NCBI GenBank assembly: GCA_028292065.1
Contig: JAQGNC010000580.1
Span: forward strand, 1 to 5,708
From: Betaproteobacteria bacterium
GTDB taxonomy: Bacteria; Pseudomonadota; Gammaproteobacteria; Burkholderiales; SG8-41
Length of the DNA: 5,708 nt
Reading direction: 5' to 3'
Positions 1 through 5,295 of this stretch are shown here, piece after piece. Each line of letters begins with the position of its first letter. Within the stretch, counting starts at the first letter, position 1. Under the pieces are notes generated by a model. The model had not been told where the DNA came from and made no database searches. It saw nothing but the letters and a program-made list of their open reading frames with translations. Made by a program: the position numbers and the translations under genes.

Positions 1-477
1 GAAAGCGCGGGTCGTCGCGTAGACCGCCGGACGGCCCGGAACCTCGCGATGGCCGATGACGTCGATCCAGCCTCGCGCTTCGAGCGACTTCAGGATATTG
101 CTCGAGACCGTGACGCCGCGGATGTCCTCGATATCCCCGCGAGTGACCGGCTGGCGGTAGGCGATGATCGCGAGCGTCTCGAGCACCGCGCGCGAATACT
201 TCGGCGGCTTCTGCGGGCTCAACCGGTCGAGGAATCTCTGCGACTCGGGCCGCGCGCGAAAACGCCAGCCCGACGCGACCGTGACGAGCTCGACCCCGCG
301 CCCTTCCCAGTCGCCGCGCAGATCTTCGAGGATGTTGCGCAAAGTGTCGGCGGCAAGATCTTCGTCGAAGAGCTTTTTAAGGTCCGCCAGGGTGAGCGGC
401 TCCTGGGTTGTGAGCAGTGCGGTTTCGAGGACGCGTTTGGCGTAGCTCAGATCGAGGTTGGCTTCCATGGTTTCCAT
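1..477 (-). CDS. scpB: ScpB, segregation and condensation protein B (3' end outside the window)
   Basis: The frame is open from an ATG at 477 to the left edge, giving 159 residues with no stop, so the C-terminus is missing. ScpB is a cytoplasmic winged-helix protein that dimerises and binds ScpA within the SMC-ScpAB complex, which compacts and segregates the chromosome. The sequence shows an N-terminal helix region (YAKRVLETALLTTQEPLTL, about residues 11-29), the family signature VLETLAIIAYRQPVTRGDIE (about 98-117), then SSNILKSLEARGWI and, near the edge, GRPAVYATTRAF, which matches the conserved GRPxLYxTT motif. The start lies 3 bases after the scpA stop, which implies co-transcription and probably coupled translation. 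A second in-frame ATG at 468 is an equally possible start; a short GGA precedes it closely, and the first ATG has no clear ribosome binding site. In related bacteria rluB often follows. The family assignment is secure. Confidence 0.96.
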   Translation of the reverse strand, partial: METMEANLDLSYAKRVLETALLTTQEPLTLADLKKLFDEDLAADTLRNILEDLRGDWEGRGVELVTVASGWRFRARPESQRFLDRLSPQKPPKYSRAVLETLAIIAYRQPVTRGDIEDIRGVTVSSNILKSLEARGWIDVIGHREVPGRPAVYATTRAF

Positions 478-480
478 CCG

Positions 481-1311
481 TCAGGCCACCGCGGCGAGCT
501 GTCCGCCGCGCAGTTTCACGTAAATCGGTGTGTACGCTTCGTGCTGGCTGACTTCGATCAGCCCTTCGCGCGCGAGCTCCAGCACCGCAAGGAAAGTGAC
601 GACCAGCACCGATACGCCCTGGGCGGTCTCGAACAGATCGTTGAATTCGACGAAGTTCGACTCCTGCAGGCGCCGCAGCACGCGGCTCATGTGCGAGCGG
701 ACCGAAAGCTGCTCGCGCGTCACCTTGTGGTGGCGGTTCATGTTGGCCCGCGTGAGCAGCGTCAGCCACGCGGTCTTCAGGTCCTCGGGGTCGACGTCGG
801 GCAGGCGCTCGCCCACGTCGCGCTCGAACAGCACCGACACCACGGTAAAGTCGCGCCCCGCCTGCGGCAGCTCGTTCAGGCGCTGCGACGCGAGCTTCAT
901 CTGCTCGTATTCCAGCAGGCGGCGCACCAGCTCGGCGCGCGGGTCTTCCTCGATCTCGGCGTGCGTCGGCCGCGGCAGCAGCATGCGCGACTTGATCTCG
1001 ATCAGCATGGCGGCCATCAGCAGGTATTCGGCCGCGAGTTCGAGGGTGTGCGTGCGGATCATTTCGACGTAGCTGAGATACTGGAGGGTCAGCTTCGCCA
1101 TCGGGATCTCGAGTACGCTGATGTTGTCCTTGCGGATGAGGTAGAGCAGCAGGTCGAGCGGCCCTTCGAACTGCTCGAGGAACACTTCGAGCGCGTCCGG
1201 CGGGATGTACAAATCCTGCGGCATCTCGAGCATCGGCTGCCCATAAAACAGGGCGATGGGGAGCTGGGTCCCCGGGGCGACCGCGCTGGGCGCGACAGCG
1301 GCCTCGGTCAT
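481..1311 (-). CDS. scpA: ScpA, segregation and condensation protein A (kleisin)
   Basis: This complete 276-residue protein is of normal length for betaproteobacterial ScpA. ScpA is the kleisin subunit that bridges the SMC heads and binds ScpB in the cytoplasmic condensin-like complex. The N-terminal SMC-neck-binding region carries the signature FEGPLDLLLYLI (residues 48-59), followed by a helix with AAEYLLMAAMLIEIKSRMLL (93-112). A charged middle segment (EEDPRAELVRRLLEYEQMKL, 121-140) leads to a C-terminal winged helix that binds the SMC cap (VVTFLAVLELAREGLIEVSQ, 237-256). The first 30 residues are Ala/Pro-rich and poorly conserved in this family. The ATG at 1311 is well supported by a GGAGG sequence six bases upstream. 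scpB starts 3 bases after its stop. The 195-base gap to trpS contains a candidate promoter, so scpAB may be transcribed separately from trpS. Identification is secure. Confidence 0.97.
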   Translation of the reverse strand: MTEAAVAPSAVAPGTQLPIALFYGQPMLEMPQDLYIPPDALEVFLEQFEGPLDLLLYLIRKDNISVLEIPMAKLTLQYLSYVEMIRTHTLELAAEYLLMAAMLIEIKSRMLLPRPTHAEIEEDPRAELVRRLLEYEQMKLASQRLNELPQAGRDFTVVSVLFERDVGERLPDVDPEDLKTAWLTLLTRANMNRHHKVTREQLSVRSHMSRVLRRLQESNFVEFNDLFETAQGVSVLVVTFLAVLELAREGLIEVSQHEAYTPIYVKLRGGQLAAVA

Positions 1312-1317
1312 GATTTT

Positions 1318-1322
1318 CCTCC
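1318..1322 (-). promoter_or_regulatory. Shine-Dalgarno sequence of scpA
   Basis: On the minus strand GGAGG lies six bases before the ATG at 1311, a near-ideal position. It fixes the scpA start and is the only strong ribosome binding site I find ahead of any gene in this window. The starts of trpS, the M50 gene, yciO and rnm all lack an obvious one. Confidence 0.8.
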
Positions 1323-1334
1323 GCGCGCAAGCCT

Positions 1335-1363
1335 GATTCGGGCCGTCCGGGCGGAGCCGAATC
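1335..1363 (-). other. Hairpin in the scpA leader or trpS 3' region
   Basis: GATTCGG (1335-1341) and CCGAATC (1357-1363) form a perfect 7-bp inverted repeat. A further CCG/CGG pair (1343-1345 with 1352-1354) lies inside, across a 1x2 internal loop, leaving a six-base loop. There is no T tract on the minus strand after it, so it is a poor intrinsic terminator. It sits 12 bases upstream of the scpA Shine-Dalgarno sequence, in the leader RNA expected from the candidate promoter at 1410-1438. The adjacent 1358-1374 segment can form a competing imperfect dyad that shares the CGAATC half, so two folds are mutually exclusive. The function is unknown. Confidence 0.4.
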
Positions 1364-1409
1364 GGACCGGTTCGAACCCGCCGTGCGCTGTTCGTCGTGG
1401 CATCGCCGT

Positions 1410-1438
1410 ATTACAGCGGATTCCGCGACAAACTACAA
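1410..1438 (-). promoter_or_regulatory. Candidate sigma-70-type promoter for scpAB
   Basis: On the minus strand TTGTAG (1433-1438) is followed after exactly 17 bases by TGTAAT (1410-1415). The -10 element matches the TATAAT consensus at 5 of 6 positions; the -35 element matches TTGACA at only 3 of 6. It lies in an AT-richer patch of the trpS-scpA gap. Transcription would start near 1403 and give a leader of about 90 bases that contains the 1335-1363 hairpin. This is prediction from pattern only. Confidence 0.35.
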
Positions 1439-1506
1439 GCTATCGTGGTCGGGGGCGGGGACAAACACAACGGGTCGCGCTTGCCGGAGACCGGGGAAGT
1501 GCGCCC

Positions 1507-2709
1507 TCAGGAATAGCCGAGCCCCATCGCCTGGCGCACGTCCCTCAGGGTCTCGTGCGCGAGCTTGCGGGCTTTCTCGCCGCCGTCCGCCACGATGTTC
1601 CGGACGAGGGTGGGATCGTTCAGGTAATGCTCGGCACGCTCGCGGATCGGTTTGAGCTCCGCGAGCACCCCGTCGATCACCGGCTGCTTGCATTCGAGGC
1701 AGCCGATGCCGGCGGTGCGGCAGCCGACCTGCACCCATTTCCGGGTTTTATCGTCCGAATAAATCTGATGGAGCTGCCAGACCGGACATTTTTCGGGCTC
1801 GCCGGGGTCGGTGCGCTTCACGCGCGCCGGATCGGTCGGCATGGTCCTGATTTTCCTGGTGACCGTTTCCGGGTCTTCGCGCAGGCCGATGGTGTTGTTG
1901 TACGACTTGGACATCTTCTGCCCGTCGAGGCCGGGCATCTTCGACGCTTCGGTCAGGAGGGCGTGCGGCTCCGCGAGGATCATCTTGCCGCCGCCTTCGA
2001 GGTAGCCGAAGAGCCTTTCGCGGTCGCCCATCGTGAGGTTTTGGGTGTCCTCCAGGAGGGCGCGTCCGGCCTCGAGCGCGGCGGTATCGCCCTGCTCCTG
2101 GAATTTGGTGCGTAGCTCGCGATACAGGCGCGCCCGCCTTGAGCCGAGCTTCTTCACCGCCTGCTCGGCTTTCTGCTCGAAACCCGGCTCGCGCCCGAAC
2201 ATGTGATTGAAGCGGCGCGCGATCTCGCGGGTAAATTCGATGTGCGGCACCTGGTCCTCGCCGACCGGCACCTGGCTTGCGCGATAAATCAGGATGTCGG
2301 CGCTTTGCAGCAGCGGGTAGCCGAGAAAGCCGTAAGTGGACAAGTCCTTGTCGGTGAGCTTTTCCTGCTGGTCCTTGTAGGTCGGCACGCGCTCGAGCCA
2401 CGGCAGCGGCGTGATCATCGACAGCAGCAGGTGCAGCTCGGCGTGCGCCGGGACCTGGGACTGGATGAACAACGTGGCGTGCGCGGGATCGACACCGGCG
2501 GCGAGCCAGTCGATCACCATGTCCCATACGTGCTGCTCGATCTGCGCGGGCGTGTCGTAATGGGTGGTCAGCGCGTGCCAGTCCGCCACGAAGAAAAGAC
2601 ACTCGTATTCGTGCTGGAGCCTGAGCCAGTTCTTCAGGACCCCGTGGTAGTGACCCAGGTGCAGCGCGCCCGTGGGACGCATTCCGGACAGGACTCGATT
2701 GGTGAACAT
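1507..2709 (-). CDS. trpS: Tryptophan--tRNA ligase (TrpRS)
   Basis: This complete 400-residue protein is a class I aminoacyl-tRNA synthetase that activates tryptophan with ATP and charges tRNA-Trp in the cytoplasm. The HIGH-type motif HLGH is at residues 17-20 and the KMSKS loop (QKMSKSYNNTI) at 264-274. The tryptophan-pocket region with SADILIYRASQVPVGEDQ spans 136-153. Between about 175 and 245 there is a charged, helical-looking insertion that the 334-residue E. coli enzyme lacks; it accounts for the extra length, and I associate it with betaproteobacterial TrpRS. A C-terminal cluster of cysteines (C330, C337, C340) could bind metal, but this is only a guess. The ATG at 2709 gives the family-typical N-terminus MFTNRVLSGMRPTG, although no clear Shine-Dalgarno sequence precedes it. 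It follows the M50 gene by 36 bases and is probably co-transcribed with it. Confidence 0.97.
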   Translation of the reverse strand: MFTNRVLSGMRPTGALHLGHYHGVLKNWLRLQHEYECLFFVADWHALTTHYDTPAQIEQHVWDMVIDWLAAGVDPAHATLFIQSQVPAHAELHLLLSMITPLPWLERVPTYKDQQEKLTDKDLSTYGFLGYPLLQSADILIYRASQVPVGEDQVPHIEFTREIARRFNHMFGREPGFEQKAEQAVKKLGSRRARLYRELRTKFQEQGDTAALEAGRALLEDTQNLTMGDRERLFGYLEGGGKMILAEPHALLTEASKMPGLDGQKMSKSYNNTIGLREDPETVTRKIRTMPTDPARVKRTDPGEPEKCPVWQLHQIYSDDKTRKWVQVGCRTAGIGCLECKQPVIDGVLAELKPIRERAEHYLNDPTLVRNIVADGGEKARKLAHETLRDVRQAMGLGYS

Positions 2710-2733
2710 GTGCAGTGATAGGGACGGCGGTAA

Positions 2734-2752
2734 GCGCTGCGCGTGTCAGCGC
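2734..2752 (-). other. Small hairpin across the M50 gene stop codon
   Basis: GCGCTG (2734-2739) and CAGCGC (2747-2752) are a perfect 6-bp inverted repeat with a seven-base loop. The dyad includes the TGA stop of the M50 protease gene (2746-2748) and lies 24 bases ahead of the trpS start. No T tract follows on the minus strand, so termination is unlikely. It could modulate translation of trpS or RNA processing, or be chance in GC-rich sequence. Confidence 0.3.
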
Positions 2753-3447
2753 GAGCGTGCGAGGCTGATCAGCTCGAAGAATGGCACGCTGAAACCGAGC
2801 TCGAACGCCCGCAGCGCGACGCTGACGAGCGGCCACAGGACGAAGCCGAGCGCACCGGTGAAAAGGAGCACCAGGAGAATGATGAACCCGTAAGGCTCGA
2901 CGCGCGAAAACCGGTACGCCATGCGATGCGGAAGCAGGCTCGTCAGGATGCGTCCACCGTCCAGAGGAGGCAGCGGGAGCAGGTTGAGCACCATGAAAAT
3001 GAGGTTCACGAGGACCCCGGCCGCGCCCATCAGCGCGAGCGGAAGCGCAAAAGCGCCTGGCGACAGCATCGCGAGGCTCAGCTTGGCTACGATCGCCCAC
3101 AGCAAAGCCATCGCCAGATTGCTGAGCGGCCCGGCCGCAGCGACCCACAGCATGTCGCGCTTCGGGTGGCGCAGATTCGCGAAATTGACCGGCACCGGTT
3201 TCGCCCACCCGAAGAGCATACCGCCGCCGCCGAAGAGCTTGCCGAGCGCCAGCAGCGCGAGCGGCAGCGCCACCGTTCCTATCGGATCGATGTGCTTGAT
3301 CGGATTGAGGGTGACCCGGCCCGCTGCGTAGGCGGTCATGTCGCCGAAGCGCATGGCGACGTAGCCGTGCGCCGCTTCGTGCAGCGTGATGGCGAGTATG
3401 ACGGGCAACGCGTAGATCGCGATGACCTGGACGAGATTCAAGTCCAT
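2746..3447 (-). CDS. Site-2 protease family protein (peptidase M50, YwhC-like)
   Basis: This complete 233-residue protein is a predicted polytopic inner-membrane zinc metalloprotease. Site-2 proteases cut substrate proteins within the membrane; the substrate here is unknown. The zinc motif HEAAH occupies residues 23-27 (H23 and H27 as ligands, E24 as the catalytic base), embedded in the first membrane helix (about 5-30). The third ligand is D163 in NLLPLPPLDGGR (155-166), as in the family's LDG motif. Other hydrophobic segments are near 57-72, 101-123, 133-158 and 187-212. There is no PDZ domain, so it is of the compact type rather than RseP-like. The ATG at 3447 gives the expected N-terminus but has no Shine-Dalgarno sequence. 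The gene lies 36 bases upstream of trpS, and an extended -10-like element is found about 70 bases before its start. The family is certain; the physiological role is not. Confidence 0.93.
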   Translation of the reverse strand: MDLNLVQVIAIYALPVILAITLHEAAHGYVAMRFGDMTAYAAGRVTLNPIKHIDPIGTVALPLALLALGKLFGGGGMLFGWAKPVPVNFANLRHPKRDMLWVAAAGPLSNLAMALLWAIVAKLSLAMLSPGAFALPLALMGAAGVLVNLIFMVLNLLPLPPLDGGRILTSLLPHRMAYRFSRVEPYGFIILLVLLFTGALGFVLWPLVSVALRAFELGFSVPFFELISLARSR

Positions 3448-3453
3448 TCGGAC

Positions 3454-3488
3454 AATTCGGTGTTGAGTGTTTAGCGGTGAGGGTTCAG
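3454..3488 (-). repeat. Degenerate 7-base tandem array (five units), M50 gene leader
   Basis: Read on the minus strand, this stretch divides into five contiguous 7-mers: CTGAACC, CTCACCG, CTAAACA, CTCAACA, CCGAATT. Most approximate CTCAACA. The array ends 6 bases before the M50 protease start. A second short array of the same unit lies on the opposite strand at 3571-3591. Segment 3460-3475 matches the reverse complement of 3577-3592 at 14 of 16 positions. The composition is unlike the GC-rich flanks. Confidence 0.6.
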
Positions 3489-3519
3489 CGGGACCGCGCG
3501 CGCAGCGCGTCTGCGGCGA

Positions 3520-3528
3520 ATTCTAACA
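3520..3528 (-). promoter_or_regulatory. Candidate extended -10 promoter for the M50 gene
   Basis: On the minus strand TGT (3526-3528) precedes TAGAAT (3520-3525). This gives the extended -10 pattern TGnTATAAT with one mismatch in the hexamer. No good -35 hexamer lies at 16-18 bases, which is typical of extended -10 promoters. The upstream region is occupied by the 3530-3564 hairpin. Transcription would begin near 3513 and run through the 7-base array into the M50 gene and probably trpS. Confidence 0.35.
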
Positions 3529-3529
3529 T

Positions 3530-3564
3530 CCGCAACTTCAACGCCCTCAGGGCGCATGTTGCGG
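3530..3564. other. Interrupted 12-bp hairpin between yciO and the M50 gene
   Basis: CCGCAAC (3530-3536) pairs with GTTGCGG (3558-3564), and CGCCC (3542-3546) pairs with GGGCG (3550-3554). They are separated by a 5x3 internal loop and capped by a three-base loop. The structure is near symmetric on both strands and has no T tract. It directly abuts the candidate extended -10 element, so as DNA it could be an operator and as RNA a 3' stabilising fold for yciO. Confidence 0.45.
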
Positions 3565-3570
3565 CGGTCA

Positions 3571-3591
3571 CTCGTCGCTCAACACTGAACA
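3571..3591 (+). repeat. Degenerate 7-base tandem array (three units), opposite orientation
   Basis: On the plus strand CTCGTCG, CTCAACA and CTGAACA follow one another without gaps. They are the same unit as in the minus-strand array at 3454-3488. The two arrays form the arms of an imperfect inverted repeat about 130 bases across, with the 3530-3564 hairpin between them. I see no transposase gene and no target-site duplication at the outer ends. Confidence 0.5.
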
Positions 3592-3606
3592 CGGCGCCTT
3601 GCGCCG
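3592..3606 (-). terminator. Short hairpin 4 bases after the yciO stop, possible weak terminator
   Basis: CGGCGC (3592-3597) and GCGCCG (3601-3606) form a perfect 6-bp stem with a three-base loop, just downstream of the yciO TAG. On the minus strand it is followed by TGTTCAGTGTT, which is only loosely T-rich, so intrinsic termination would be inefficient. Confidence 0.3.
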
Positions 3607-3609
3607 CCG

Positions 3610-4233
3610 CTAGGCGCCGAAAGGCGCGGTGCTCCCCTGGCCTACTCGCGCAATGACAGGCGCATCCCCCGTCAGATCGACCACCGTCGTCGGCACGATG
3701 CCGCACGGTCCGCCGTCGATCACGAGCTCGATGCGGCGCTCGAGGCGCTCGCGGATCTCTTCCGGGTCGTTGAGCGGCAGCTCGTCGCCCGGCAACATCA
3801 ATGTCGAGGACAGCAGCGGCTCGCCGAGCTCGGCGAGCAGCGCCTGTGCGACGGTATGGTCCGGCACGCGCAAGCCGATCGTGCGCCGGCTCGGATGGAG
3901 CAGGCGCTTGGGCACTTCTTTCGTGGCGTGCAGGATGAAGGTGTAGCTTCCCGGCGTCGTCGCTTTCAGCAGGCGAAACTGGGCGTTGTCGATCTTCGCG
4001 TACTGGCCGATCTCGGCGAGATCGCGGCACACCAGCGTCAGGTGATGGCGCTCGTCGACGCCGCGTATCGCCCGTATGCGCTCCATCGCGGTCTTGTCGC
4101 CGATGCGGCACCCGAGCGCGCAGCACGAGTCGGTGGGATAAACGATGACGCCTCCCGCACGGACGATCTCGGCCGCCTGGCGGATGAGCCGCTGCTGCGG
4201 ATTGTCGGGGTGGACGGTGAAAAGCTGGGCCAA
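3610..4233 (-). CDS. yciO: YciO family protein (TsaC/Sua5 paralogue), TTG start
   Basis: This 207-residue protein is nearly the length of E. coli YciO and close to it throughout, from HPDNPQQRLI (8-17) and VIVYPTDS (29-36) to PGSYTFIL (94-101), GLRVPDH (120-126) and PTTVVDLT (181-188). The fold is that of threonylcarbamoyl-AMP synthases, which make the precursor of the t6A base at position 37 of tRNAs. YciO proteins lack the KxR and S-x-N signatures of TsaC (here the latter region reads SSTLMLPG, 142-149). As I recall, YciO does not replace TsaC in E. coli, so the cellular role is uncertain. The start must be TTG at 4233: it aligns with the homologues' first residue, an in-frame TGA lies 13 codons upstream with no ATG or GTG between, and the first in-frame ATG would delete 49 conserved residues. 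No Shine-Dalgarno sequence precedes it. Automated pipelines may label it threonylcarbamoyl-AMP synthase. Confidence 0.93.
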   Translation of the reverse strand: MAQLFTVHPDNPQQRLIRQAAEIVRAGGVIVYPTDSCCALGCRIGDKTAMERIRAIRGVDERHHLTLVCRDLAEIGQYAKIDNAQFRLLKATTPGSYTFILHATKEVPKRLLHPSRRTIGLRVPDHTVAQALLAELGEPLLSSTLMLPGDELPLNDPEEIRERLERRIELVIDGGPCGIVPTTVVDLTGDAPVIARVGQGSTAPFGA

Positions 4234-4323
4234 GGTGCGTGATTCGGTTTTAAGGGTAGGTGTCGTTTGTCAGTGAACGGCTCGATGCAGCTCGACTCGA
4301 TCACCGAAGCGTCGATAGTGGTA
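4234..4323 (-). other. Intergenic gap between rnm and yciO with a weak promoter candidate
   Basis: No gene fits in this 90-base gap. On the minus strand CTGACA (4268-4273, 5 of 6 to the -35 consensus) is followed by TAAAAC (4247-4252, 4 of 6 to the -10 consensus), but with a 15-base spacer, shorter than the usual 16-18. If used, transcription would start only about 8 bases before the yciO TTG, giving an almost leaderless message. I see no terminator after rnm, so read-through from rnm is the simpler view. Confidence 0.25.
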
Positions 4324-5169
4324 TCAGAACTGCGCCCATACCGGGCGGCAACCCGACGGCAGCGGCGGCAGGTCGCCGAGATCGCGATAGCTTTCGCGCG
4401 GACCGTGGAAGTCCGAGCCGGTCGAGGCGAGAAACCCGAACTCGGCTGCACGCTTGGCCCAATACCCGTACTGCTCGGGCGTGTGGCTGCCGGTGACCAC
4501 TTCGAGCGCGACGCCGCCCAGATCCCTGAACGCGCCCAGGAGCTCGTTGCGCTCGGCATCGGTGACCTTGTAGCGCCCCGGGTGCGCGATCACCGCCATG
4601 CCGCCGGCGCCGCGTATCCAGCGCACGGCATCCTCGAGGCTCGCCCATTCGTGAGCGACATAACCCGGTTTTCCGGTCGCGAGCCAGGTGTCGAAGACTG
4701 CCTGGGTGCTGCGCGCGCGGCCGCTTTCGACGAGAAAGCGCGCGAAATGGGTGCGGCTCACGAGCTCGGGATTGGTGACGTAAGCCTGGGCGCCGGCGAG
4801 CGCGTCAGGAATGCCGACACGCTCGAGCTCGGCGGACATGCGCTGCGCCCGCTCATGGCGTCCGGCGCGCGTGCCGCGCAAGCCTTCGAGCAGGACCGGA
4901 TCGTCCGGGTCGACGTGCAGACCGACGATGTGAAGCGTGTGCTGGCGCCACGTCACCGAAATTTCCACTGCGTCGACGAGATCGATTCCGGCGGCCTCTG
5001 CCGCGACCCTGGCTTCGGCGAGGCCGCTGAGCTCATCGTGGTCGGTGAGCGCCAGGGTCTTCACGCCGCGCTGCGCCGCCCGTGCGACCACCGCGGCGGG
5101 CTGCATCACGCCGTCGGACCGGGTCGAATGGCAGTGCAGGTCATAAGCGGAAACGCGCGATGAGGTCAT
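4324..5169 (-). CDS. rnm: PHP-domain 3',5'-nucleoside bisphosphate phosphatase / RNase AM
   Basis: This 281-residue protein is orthologous in layout to E. coli YciV/RNase AM (formerly TrpH, 293 residues). The characterised family members trim rRNA 5' ends by 5'-3' exonuclease action and dephosphorylate 3',5'-bisphosphonucleotides such as pAp. The PHP metal ligands are all visible: H12 and H14 with D19 (DLHCHSTRSDG, 10-20), D43/H44 (LTDHD, 41-45), E69 (AVEIS), H80 (LHIVGLH), H141 (RTHFARFL), H196 (AHPGRY) and D253/H255 (GSDFH). The ATG at 5169 places the first motif at residue 10, as in homologues. The frame also opens from a TTG at 5214, but the 15 extra residues resemble nothing in the family. 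Neither start has a clear Shine-Dalgarno sequence. Unlike in enterobacteria it is not beside trpE here; it heads the yciO-M50-trpS-scpAB run. Confidence 0.93.
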   Translation of the reverse strand: MTSSRVSAYDLHCHSTRSDGVMQPAAVVARAAQRGVKTLALTDHDELSGLAEARVAAEAAGIDLVDAVEISVTWRQHTLHIVGLHVDPDDPVLLEGLRGTRAGRHERAQRMSAELERVGIPDALAGAQAYVTNPELVSRTHFARFLVESGRARSTQAVFDTWLATGKPGYVAHEWASLEDAVRWIRGAGGMAVIAHPGRYKVTDAERNELLGAFRDLGGVALEVVTGSHTPEQYGYWAKRAAEFGFLASTGSDFHGPRESYRDLGDLPPLPSGCRPVWAQF

Positions 5170-5266
5170 TGAGTCTTGCAGTGATGAAAGAGGGGATGCG
5201 AAAGGCGCGTGCAACGCATTGCGGAAAGCGTGCCCGGCGCGAAGGAAGGAACCGTGGGAGTAGCGG

Positions 5267-5292
5267 CGGCGCGGCTCAGGCGGCCCGCGCCG
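5267..5292 (-). terminator. GC-rich hairpin just after the HNH gene, possible terminator
   Basis: CGGCGCGG (5267-5274) and CCGCGCCG (5285-5292) form a perfect 8-bp stem with a ten-base loop, starting 3 bases after the HNH stop. No T run follows on the minus strand (CCGCTACTCC), so it may protect the 3' end or be Rho-assisted rather than a true intrinsic terminator. The rest of the 5170-5266 gap shows no convincing promoter. Confidence 0.35.
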
Positions 5293-5295
5293 GCG

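Noticed and set aside
1369..1379. GGTTCGAACCC resembling a tRNA T-loop
   Set aside because: The flanks do not form the 5-bp T stem on either strand, and no anticodon arm, D arm or acceptor stem can be built around it. It is simply a 10-base palindrome.
49..2115. A 688-codon open frame on the plus strand, antisense to scpB, scpA and part of trpS
   Set aside because: It mirrors three clearly conserved genes, has low-complexity composition rich in Arg, His, Gln, Leu and Ala, crosses intergenic sequence without any domain, and long antisense frames are expected in GC-rich DNA.
1748..3208. A 486-codon minus-strand frame overlapping trpS and the M50 gene
   Set aside because: It is an Arg/Ala/Pro-rich frameshifted shadow of trpS and the M50 gene, both of which have intact catalytic motifs in their own frames.
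3454..3591. Possible CRISPR-like or transposon-end arrangement
   Set aside because: The units are 7 bases with no spacers, there is no cas or transposase gene, and no target-site duplication is visible at the outer ends. It is kept only as a repeat.
4267..5163. A 298-codon plus-strand frame opposite rnm
   Set aside because: It is the antisense of a gene with complete PHP metal ligands, has no recognisable domain, and its start region has no ribosome binding site.
5170..5214. N-terminal extension of rnm from a TTG at 5214
   Set aside because: The 15 extra residues do not resemble the family, and the ATG at 5169 puts the first PHP motif at the usual distance from the N-terminus.
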